From positions 2,480,001-2,544,000 of the forward strand of contig NZ_CP080269.1 of NCBI RefSeq assembly GCF_019431355.1: a DNA stretch of 64,000 nucleotides, read 5' to 3'. This stretch comes from Paenibacillus sp. R14(2021) (GTDB taxonomy: Bacteria > Bacillota > Bacilli > Paenibacillales > Paenibacillaceae). Position numbers and translations under genes: made by a program. Shown one piece after another: positions 8,404 to 15,198 of this stretch. Under the pieces are notes generated by a model that worked only from the letters and a program-made list of their open reading frames with translations, did not search any database and had not been told where the DNA came from. The stretch's first letter is position 1, and each line of letters starts with the position of its first letter.

Positions 8404-9636
8404 CTACTCGCGGATCAGCCAAAATAACACAAATTGCAGCACGGCTGCGCTGATCAGCACGACGGGCAGCCAGATGGAAGAGAGATCCTGTGAGAAAAAC
8501 AGCAGCACGATAATGGATAGCACGCGGCCCGCGTTCAGGAATACTTCCCGCATCACGACCGATTCCACTTTCAACTGACCCTTCAGCGGCAGCGTTCCGA
8601 TCAGGCCGTAATAATAGGAAGTGAGCGTATTGACCGCAAGCGGATTGCAGATGGAGAAGGCGATCATAAATACAAGCACCGTCCACGTCGTCACATCGTA
8701 GAGCATGAACACGGCGCCGAGCACGATGCCGCTGGAGGAATAAAGCACGAACTTGCGTACCGGCTCCTTCTTCGCCCGCCTGGAGATGATATACCCCGTA
8801 ATTACCGTCAGCGACGAGAAGAACACGCCCAAATAACCAACGAGATCCTCCCTGCCGACCGTTTGGAAGAGTAAGATATTAGGAAGGAACAGCATGATCC
8901 CCTGAAAAAGCCCGAGGATGAAGAACGCCGCCAAACCCTTGACCCACAGCGCGTTCCGGCGCATGACAAGTCCCATGAGTTTCAAGTAGTAGGCCTTATG
9001 GTGGGAGACGACGGTAGGAATGCGGAAGCTGATGACGGAAGCTACCACAAACATGACGAAAGCAACCATGAACGTAATGATATATCCGCTCAGCCCGTCG
9101 TTGATGCCAATAATGAAGCCTGCCAGCGCGGGACCGACAAGGCCGGCGGAGTTGAACACCACCATATTAATCGCCAGAAACCGAACGCGGTTCAGCTCCG
9201 TGGATACGTCATACATGAGGACCAGATAGCCGGTCCAATAGAGTCCCGCCGCCATGCCGTTAAAGACCGCGAACAGGTAATACCATTCCGCGACCTTCTC
9301 CTGCGCAATGACGACCAGCAGATAGAACAGCGCAATCGTCACGATTCCGAGCCGATAAGTAACCATCCGGTCCTTCCGTTTGGCGATCCAGCCGCCCAGC
9401 GCGAAAGCAACGGGGGTAAAGAAAAACACGATGATATTGTAGACACCGTTAACATGCAGATTCTGCGTAAGCCGCCATAAATACAAATTCAAAAACAAAC
9501 CCGACATCGAGGCACCGAACTGGAAGCACCCGTGTATAATTAGCGCGGTGACCGCTTCCTTCCCGAGACGCCGCTCCGGTGTTACCGCCCTGCTGGCCCG
9601 CAGGTTATTCCATTTCAGCACAATGCCCGTTCTCAT
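8404..9636 (-). CDS. Major facilitator superfamily transporter
   Basis: A 410-residue membrane protein with about twelve segments. The early run FGASMSGLFLNLYLWRLT and the cytoplasmic loop GGWIAKRKDRM (loop 2-3 motif A) mark an MFS carrier; the pattern resembles the uncharacterised YqgE group of Bacillus. Substrate is unknown. The start at 9636 was chosen because GGGAGGA lies 10 bases before it, whereas the ATG 11 codons upstream has no site. The following leucine dehydrogenase gene starts 72 bases after the stop and may be cotranscribed, so transport of an amino acid or oxo acid is possible but unproven. Confidence 0.75.
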   Translation of the reverse strand: MRTGIVLKWNNLRASRAVTPERRLGKEAVTALIIHGCFQFGASMSGLFLNLYLWRLTQNLHVNGVYNIIVFFFTPVAFALGGWIAKRKDRMVTYRLGIVTIALFYLLVVIAQEKVAEWYYLFAVFNGMAAGLYWTGYLVLMYDVSTELNRVRFLAINMVVFNSAGLVGPALAGFIIGINDGLSGYIITFMVAFVMFVVASVISFRIPTVVSHHKAYYLKLMGLVMRRNALWVKGLAAFFILGLFQGIMLFLPNILLFQTVGREDLVGYLGVFFSSLTVITGYIISRRAKKEPVRKFVLYSSSGIVLGAVFMLYDVTTWTVLVFMIAFSICNPLAVNTLTSYYYGLIGTLPLKGQLKVESVVMREVFLNAGRVLSIIVLLFFSQDLSSIWLPVVLISAAVLQFVLFWLIRE

Positions 9637-9966
9637 CGCTTTAAAGTCCTCCCTAAGGTAAAGCCGCATTCAGCTTGGAGTCATTGTATCACAGGCTCTC
9701 CCTTGGAAATTTTCTCCTATTGCGCGTTAAGGGCCAAATAAACCCATATGCTTCCTTAATGATGGATTTGATCGGCAAAACCGCTCTTTCTTGTCTATTC
9801 GGTTGCAATAAGAACGGTTGGTTTCGCTTGACGAACGTGGAAGCGCTTTATCCCTAGTTAAAATGTCGTAATCAGCCAGTAATTATGTCTGTAACGCCCC
9901 CTGTCGATTATTCCGTTCTCCCTTACAATGAAGGGGAAACGCAACCGATGAAGGAGGCAATTATCG
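9637..9966. other. Divergent intergenic region, 330 bases
   Basis: Holds the 5' regions of the MFS gene (minus) and the rhamnosidase gene (plus). Visible elements are TTGACG at 9828-9833, an overlapping cre-like site at 9838-9851 and AAGGAGG at 9951-9957 just before the rhamnosidase start. A 60-codon frame at 9675-9857 has no ribosome site and no recognisable content, so I treat the region as non-coding. Confidence 0.7.
9838..9851 (+). promoter_or_regulatory. cre-like catabolite control site
   Basis: TGGAAGCGCTTTAT differs little from the CcpA operator consensus of low-GC Gram-positives (TGWAARCGYTWNCW type) and has the central AAGCGCTT palindrome. It starts 4 bases after a TTGACG -35-like box, a position from which CcpA would block transcription of the glycosidase in rich sugar. 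A clean -10 box is not apparent. Confidence 0.5.
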
Positions 9967-12870
9967 ATGTGGCAAGCATCATGGATATGGGGCGAAGGCA
10001 AAGCAAGTCCCCGGAATGAATGGCGCTGTTTCCGCAAAACGTTCCATTACGAGGGCGCTGCCCCTCGCAGCGAGACTAAGCTGAGACTGACCGCGGATTC
10101 CCGCTACGTCCTAACCGTGAACGGGGTGCAGGTCGGCCGTGGACCGATCCGGTCTTTCCCCTCCGAACTGCCTTACGATGAATATGTAATCGGCCATCTG
10201 CTGAACGCAGGGGAAGATAATACGATCGCGGTGCTCGTCATGCACTACGGCCTCGCGACGTTCCAATATTTGCGCGGCCGCGGCGGGCTGCTGCTGCAGG
10301 TCGACCAATATGCCGAAGACGGCGTTGAACCGGAGACGCTTGTGCATTCAGACGCGTCATGGACAACCGCGCTGCACGGCGGCTACGATGCGACTTCCCA
10401 GCGCATCTCCTGCCAGCTTGCATTCACGGAGCGCTATGACAGCCGCAGCTGGAGCGCCGATTGGACGGTCGCCGGGTTCGATGATTCCGCTTGGGAGCAA
10501 GCCGCCGTCATCGGCAAGCCCGGCATGGCGCCTTGGACCTCCATCGTCCCGCGTCCGATTCCGTATTTGACGGAAGAGCCGATCTATCCTACACGCGTGG
10601 AGGAAATGAACTATGTGAAGCCCGTCCCTTGGAGCGCAGTGTTCGACGTGCGCACAATCATGGTGCCGGAGAGCGTCAACCACGCCAATCCCGTGACGAT
10701 CATCGGCCTGCTGGCCGCCGTCGTGACGATGAAGCAGGACGGCGTCCTGACAATCGGCAGCGTCGACAATGGCCGCATGCCGCTGCGCGTCAGTCTCGGG
10801 GGCCGCTGGTGTGCCGAAGAAAATTATTATGGCGAAGCCCCGCAGGAGTTCGTGCAGGTTCGGCTCGCAGCCGGCGAGCACTTGATGCTGCTCGACTTGA
10901 ACCGGGGCATGCACGGACATGCCTATCATCTGGGGCTGGACAGCGATGTTCCGTTCGAGATCCGTTCACCGCTTGACGGTCAAGGACAGCGCGTCAGCGA
11001 AGACGTGCCTTTTGCCGCTATAGGACCGTTCGGCTGGGCGGAGCATATCGACCATCAGCCGGATCAGATCATCGACCGGAATCCGGCCGAGTACCAGAAG
11101 GTGAAAGGCTCTGTCTCCGAACAGCAGCTGATGGCAGAATTCGGAGCGCTCGTTCGTCCGATCGATCGGCAGCTGTACCATACGGACGATGTCTACACGC
11201 AAACCGCTTGGCGCGTTGTCGATCAGCCGCAGCGAGTGCCTTCGTCCCTGCAGCGCGCTGTACTGGCAAGCGCCGATGCGGGCGTCATTCCGGTGCATTC
11301 GGAGCTGGATACGGAAATCATCATCGATCTGGGCCGTGAATTAACCGGTTATATCTCCTTCGATCTCGATGCCGGCGAGGGGACGATCATTGATGCGTAC
11401 GGCTTCGAATACATGCGCGACGGCTGGCGCCAGTATACGTACGAGCTGGATAACACGCTGCGCTATACGGCGCGCGAGGGCAGACAGTCGTATACGTCCG
11501 TCGTCCGCCGCGGGCTCCGCTATTTGGCCGTTACCGTCCGCAGCGCTTCCAGACCGGTGAAGCTCTACGATATCAAGCTGCTGCAGAGCAATTTTCCTGT
11601 CGCGAATGCAGGCACCTTCCATTCGAGCAATGCGATGCTGAACGAAATTTGGCGGATCAGCCGGGATACGACGCGGATGTGCATGGAGGATACGTTCGTC
11701 GACTGTCCGGCGTTCGAGCAGACCTTCTGGGTCGGAGATGCGCGGAACGCGTCGCTCATCAACTATTACGCGTTCGGCTCATCTGAAATCGTCGAGCGCA
11801 TCCTTCGGCTCGTGCCGAAGTCGGCCTTCCAGACGCCGCTGTACGGCGATCAAGTACCGAGCGGCTGGAGCAGCGCCATTCCGAACTGGACCTTCTTCTG
11901 GGTGACGGCCTGCCTGGAGCATTATCACTATACCGGCAACGAAGCCTTCGCGCGCGAGCTGTGGCCGCATGTCCGCTTTACGCTGGAGCATTACCTGCAG
12001 AAAATCGATGAACGAGGGCTGTTCAAGATCAAGGGCTGGAATCTGCTCGACTGGGCGAATTTCGAGCAGCCGGGCGACGGCGTCGTATCGCCGCAGAACA
12101 TGTTCCTCGTGAAGGCGCTTCGCGACGCGGCGCTGCTTGCGGCTGCAGCGGGGTATAAGGAGCAGCAGGCTCGGTTCGAAGCGACAGCAGATCGGCTGCG
12201 CGAAGCGATCAATCTTCATCTCTGGGATGAAGGCCGTCAGGCTTATCGCGACTGCATCCACATTGACGGACGCCCTTCCGAGACGACCAGCATGCAGACA
12301 CAGGTGGTCGCCAGCCTGTGCGGCATTGCGGAAGGCAAGCGGGCCGAGGTGCTCGAAGGCTATATCGTGGAGCCGCCGGCTTCGTTCGTCCAGATCGGAA
12401 GCCCATTCATGTCGTTCTTCTACCATGAGGCGCTTGCGAAGCTGAACCGCCAGCGCGTCATGACGCAGGACATTCTGACCCAGTACGGCGCGATGGTGGA
12501 CAACGGCGCGACGACCGTCTGGGAGGTGTACCCGACGAGCGGGATTACGCACAATCCGAACATGCTGACCCGCAGTCACTGCCATGCCTGGTCCGCCGGA
12601 CCGGTCTACTTCCTCGGCTCGGAGGTGCTTGGCGTCCGCGGCTTGACGCCGGGCTGGACGAAGGTGCGCATCGCACCGCAGCCATCAGGCCTCGCTTGGG
12701 CGCGCGGATCCGTTCCGCTGCCAGGCAGCGGCCGCATCGACGTCTCGTGGCGGCTGGACGAAGCCGCGAAGCGCATGAAGCTACGCGTCGTGTCGCCGGT
12801 TGAGGTCGAGCTGGACATTGCGGCGCCGGCTGGGTATGAGCTGGAGCTTGAACAGATTGTAGTCGGGTAG
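9967..12870 (+). CDS. GH78-type alpha-L-rhamnosidase
   Basis: A 967-residue glycosidase without signal peptide, hence probably cytoplasmic. The N-terminal beta domains begin MWQASWIWGEGKASPRNEWRCFRK and contain the accessory-domain pattern LTADSRYVLTVNGVQVGRGP. The (alpha/alpha)6 barrel carries the GH78 signature DTFVDCPAFEQTFWVGDARN with the likely acid E584 and TTVWEVYP with the likely base E853; the C-terminal beta sandwich includes LGVRGLTPGWTKVRIAP. Rhamnosidases remove terminal rhamnose from plant glycosides and rhamnogalacturonan fragments taken up by the cell. GAAGGAGG sits 9 bases before the ATG. It is a single-gene unit with a cre-like site in front and an intrinsic terminator behind. 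Closely related barrels act on other sugars, so substrate is inferred from family. Confidence 0.85.
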   Translation: MWQASWIWGEGKASPRNEWRCFRKTFHYEGAAPRSETKLRLTADSRYVLTVNGVQVGRGPIRSFPSELPYDEYVIGHLLNAGEDNTIAVLVMHYGLATFQYLRGRGGLLLQVDQYAEDGVEPETLVHSDASWTTALHGGYDATSQRISCQLAFTERYDSRSWSADWTVAGFDDSAWEQAAVIGKPGMAPWTSIVPRPIPYLTEEPIYPTRVEEMNYVKPVPWSAVFDVRTIMVPESVNHANPVTIIGLLAAVVTMKQDGVLTIGSVDNGRMPLRVSLGGRWCAEENYYGEAPQEFVQVRLAAGEHLMLLDLNRGMHGHAYHLGLDSDVPFEIRSPLDGQGQRVSEDVPFAAIGPFGWAEHIDHQPDQIIDRNPAEYQKVKGSVSEQQLMAEFGALVRPIDRQLYHTDDVYTQTAWRVVDQPQRVPSSLQRAVLASADAGVIPVHSELDTEIIIDLGRELTGYISFDLDAGEGTIIDAYGFEYMRDGWRQYTYELDNTLRYTAREGRQSYTSVVRRGLRYLAVTVRSASRPVKLYDIKLLQSNFPVANAGTFHSSNAMLNEIWRISRDTTRMCMEDTFVDCPAFEQTFWVGDARNASLINYYAFGSSEIVERILRLVPKSAFQTPLYGDQVPSGWSSAIPNWTFFWVTACLEHYHYTGNEAFARELWPHVRFTLEHYLQKIDERGLFKIKGWNLLDWANFEQPGDGVVSPQNMFLVKALRDAALLAAAAGYKEQQARFEATADRLREAINLHLWDEGRQAYRDCIHIDGRPSETTSMQTQVVASLCGIAEGKRAEVLEGYIVEPPASFVQIGSPFMSFFYHEALAKLNRQRVMTQDILTQYGAMVDNGATTVWEVYPTSGITHNPNMLTRSHCHAWSAGPVYFLGSEVLGVRGLTPGWTKVRIAPQPSGLAWARGSVPLPGSGRIDVSWRLDEAAKRMKLRVVSPVEVELDIAAPAGYELELEQIVVG

Positions 12871-12872
12871 TG

Positions 12873-12915
12873 AAAAAGAGCAAGAAGCGCGAGCGACGCG
12901 CCTCTTGCTCTTTTT
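12873..12915 (+). terminator. Intrinsic terminator of the rhamnosidase gene
   Basis: AAAAAGAGCAAGA...TCTTGCTCTTTTT with an inner GCGC/GCGC pair directly after the stop codon; the flanking A and T runs make it bidirectional, and the converging downstream gene ends at 12946. Confidence 0.85.
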
Positions 12916-12945
12916 GTATGAACAACCTTATTCAGACGAGCCAAA

Positions 12946-13476
12946 TTAATCGCTGATCGCTTTTAAGTCGTCGGCTTGAGGGACTTTTTCATCTATTAAT
13001 AGGCTTAACTGAATAGGACTAAGATGTCGATTTTCGGAGATGATGTTATTGATTCGTTCTCCAAGATCGAACATCGGTCTTCTTTTAGACCCAAGGAGCG
13101 CCTGCGCGTAGCTTTCGATTAACTGATGCTCGGAAGTGCCCTCCCTCCAATACGAATGCGCCCAATCTGCGAAAGACATGGAATGAACAAATGGAAGCTT
13201 CTTTGCTTTGGCTTGGAATGCGTCCAGCTCGACAAGCCATTTTGTTTGGAGCGATGCTACCTTATCGTCATAATACTCGGTTCCTTCAACATGCAATACA
13301 TCCAAATAAGTATTGACTTCAGTGGCGGGGGAATGCTTCTCGCCATGAACCAATTCTATGAAAAATGACAACTCCTCCAGCGTAAAGAAACCGATCAGCT
13401 CGTTCAACGACTCTTCTCGTATCGTATTCCAGGAATCAATCGCGAACTTCATCGCCTTTTCTACATTCGCATACAC
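12946..13476 (-). CDS. Unknown protein, probably with a frameshift near its start
   Basis: No family was recognised. The frame encodes 176 residues from a GTG, acidic and helix-rich (FFTLEELSFFIELVHGE, then LLGSKRRPMFDLGERINNIIS), probably a soluble cytoplasmic protein. Overlapping it in the next frame, an ATG at 13535 with a good GGGGAGAGG site encodes MFTQKITLELRDEVFEEYRR and then stops at 13461; the helical sequence continues smoothly if the frames are joined at about 13477 (EEYRR then VYANVEKAMKF). The gene is therefore likely a 196-residue protein broken by a one-base change at an AAGGTG run, either real or a sequencing error. Alternatively the GTG is a true coupled start. Confidence 0.5.
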   Translation of the reverse strand: MYANVEKAMKFAIDSWNTIREESLNELIGFFTLEELSFFIELVHGEKHSPATEVNTYLDVLHVEGTEYYDDKVASLQTKWLVELDAFQAKAKKLPFVHSMSFADWAHSYWREGTSEHQLIESYAQALLGSKRRPMFDLGERINNIISENRHLSPIQLSLLIDEKVPQADDLKAISD

Positions 13477-13660
13477 CTTCGGTATTCCTCAAAGACCTCA
13501 TCTCTGAGTTCAAGCGTTATCTTCTGTGTGAACATGCAAGCGACCTCTCCCCTGTAAACAGCCTGAACGATCCACTGGCTGCATTTGACGTTAATTAGCA
13601 TTATATAATCATGGATAATTGAGGAAACAAATTTTCTGACAATCTCGCTCACGCATTTCA

Positions 13661-13695
13661 CACAAAACAACCCGCAGGAGAAATGCTCCTGCGGG
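13661..13695 (-). terminator. Intrinsic terminator of the aldo/keto reductase gene
   Basis: A perfect 10-base stem CCCGCAGGAG / CTCCTGCGGG with a 5-base loop is followed on the minus strand by TTGTTTTGTG. It lies 60 bases after the reductase stop codon. Confidence 0.8.
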
Positions 13696-13755
13696 CCGTG
13701 CTTCATTGATTGATCTAAGAGTTCCAAGTACTTCTATATCTCAGCAAAACCAAGC

Positions 13756-14733
13756 CTACCACGAATAAGCGCGCGGCGCATCGCCGCCCGGTCCCGGGAA
13801 GATCTCGTCGATCCGCGCGAGCGTCGCGCTGTCCAGCTCAAGCTCTACCGCGCGCAGCGAACGCTCGAACTGCTCCAGCGTCCGTACGCCGATAATTGGC
13901 GCGGTTACCGCCGGGTTCGCGATCAGCCACGCGAGCGAAACAACGTCCTCGCGCTCGCCGAGCTCGTCGCACAGCGCGCCGTATGCTTCCAGCTGGGCGG
14001 CATGCTTCTCCAGACGCGAAACGTCGCCGCTGCGTTTACCGGCTCCGCCGCGGCGGATGTTGCCTGCGAGCAGGCCGCCGTCGAGCGGGCTCCACGGAAT
14101 AACGCCGATGCCAAGACCTTGGGCAGCCGGAAGCACTTCCAATTCCGGCAGACGGCAGAGCAGATTATATTTGTGCTGCTCCGAGACCAGTCCGAGGATG
14201 CCGCGCGCCTTCGCCTCACCCTGCGCGACGGCGAGGTCCCAGCCCGCGAAGTTGCTTGAGCCGACATAGCCGATCTTGCCTTGATTCGCCGCGGTTTGGA
14301 ATGCGCCCCACAGCTCGTCCCAGCTCACGTTTCGATCGACATGGTGCATCTGGTAAAGCTCGATATGATCGGTTTGCAGTCGCTGCAGAGAGCCCTCCAA
14401 ATGACGGCGAAGCTTATAAGCGGACAAGCCTGAATCGCGGTTTGGGCCGTCGTGCTTGTCGCTCATGTCACCGTAAAATTTCGTCGCCAGCACCGTACGC
14501 TCGCGGCGTCCGCCGCCCAGCTTGAACCAGCGGCCGATGATTTCTTCCGTGCGGCCTGCGTTCTCGCCCCACCCGTAGACGTTTGCCGTATCGAAGAAGT
14601 TAATACCGGCGTCAAGCGCCGCATCCATGATGCGAAAGGCTTCCTGCTCTTCCGTATCGACGCCGAAATTCATCGTACCCAGGCATAGCTGACTGACCTT
14701 CATGCCCGATCGTCCCATATACGCAACCTTCAT
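13756..14733 (-). CDS. Aldo/keto reductase
   Basis: A 325-residue TIM-barrel NADPH-dependent oxidoreductase. The catalytic tetrad is visible: Asp and Tyr in FFDTANVYGWGENAG, Lys in TVLATKFYGD and His in LYQMHHVDRNV. The C-terminal cofactor segment reads VTAPIIGVRTLEQFERSL. The start MKVAYMGRSGMKVSQLCLG matches the family; AAAAGGAG stands 13 bases ahead, and the longer frame would run through that site. The protein belongs with the YajO/YghZ/Tas-like soluble reductases, which reduce diverse aldehydes; the natural substrate is not predictable. No obvious operon partner. Confidence 0.88.
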   Translation of the reverse strand: MKVAYMGRSGMKVSQLCLGTMNFGVDTEEQEAFRIMDAALDAGINFFDTANVYGWGENAGRTEEIIGRWFKLGGGRRERTVLATKFYGDMSDKHDGPNRDSGLSAYKLRRHLEGSLQRLQTDHIELYQMHHVDRNVSWDELWGAFQTAANQGKIGYVGSSNFAGWDLAVAQGEAKARGILGLVSEQHKYNLLCRLPELEVLPAAQGLGIGVIPWSPLDGGLLAGNIRRGGAGKRSGDVSRLEKHAAQLEAYGALCDELGEREDVVSLAWLIANPAVTAPIIGVRTLEQFERSLRAVELELDSATLARIDEIFPGPGGDAPRAYSW

Positions 14734-14813
14734 TCCGTGTTCACAGCTCCTTTTCATTTCGTTGACTCACATGAACGGCAGGCATATCGCCCGTACTGCA
14801 GTAAGTAAGCATG

Positions 14814-14845
14814 AAAAAATAAGGAAAGGTTTCCCTCTCCTTATT
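14814..14845 (-). terminator. Intrinsic terminator after the small acidic gene
   Basis: Minus strand AATAAGGA...TCCTTATT stem followed by TTTTTT, between the stop at 14884 and the next gene start at 14733. Confidence 0.75.
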
Positions 14846-14883
14846 ATAAGGAAGTCGCCGTCACAATTGAATGTCACAAAGTC

Positions 14884-15144
14884 TTATTTATCTGCCCGCA
14901 TGTCCGTGACGGCATCTCGGATGGCGCGGTAGAATTCCCGCCAATGCGGCGCAGCGCCGGGCGGTCCGAGCCTCTCTCCGTCCGCAGCTGCCGCATCTTC
15001 CGCGTCGTTCGCCTCATCGCTCTGCGGTTTCGCCGGCAATTCGGCCGTGTCAGCCGGCAGCTCCTGCTCCTGCTTAGCTTCCCGTTCGGCTTCTTGCGCT
15101 GAAGCCGCCGGCATCCTCTTCCTGTTGACTAATTCTTCCGCCAT
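14884..15144 (-). CDS. Small acidic protein of unknown function
   Basis: An 86-residue frame that I do not recognise. GGGGAGG lies 8 bases before the ATG and a terminator follows, which supports a real gene. The sequence is of low complexity, rich in Ala, Glu, Asp and Pro (for example ANDAEDAAAADGERLGPPG), and is probably disordered except for a C-terminal helix REFYRAIRDAVTDM. It starts 55 bases after the stop of the SNF2 helicase gene, in the same direction, so it is likely the last gene of the SWIM-SNF2 transcript. Confidence 0.55.
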   Translation of the reverse strand: MAEELVNRKRMPAASAQEAEREAKQEQELPADTAELPAKPQSDEANDAEDAAAADGERLGPPGAAPHWREFYRAIRDAVTDMRADK

Positions 15145-15198
15145 CGTGCAGGCCTCCCCGCTCTGATGTTAGTGCTGCACGTGTTCAATCTTCCACGC

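Noticed and set aside
9675-9857. 60-codon frame in the region before the rhamnosidase gene
   Set aside because: No ribosome site, no family likeness, and it covers the promoter and cre-like site.
13461-13727. 88-codon frame upstream of the frameshifted unknown gene
   Set aside because: Its first 64 codons run through the terminator hairpin of the aldo/keto reductase gene; only the last 24 codons, from the ATG at 13535, look genuine.
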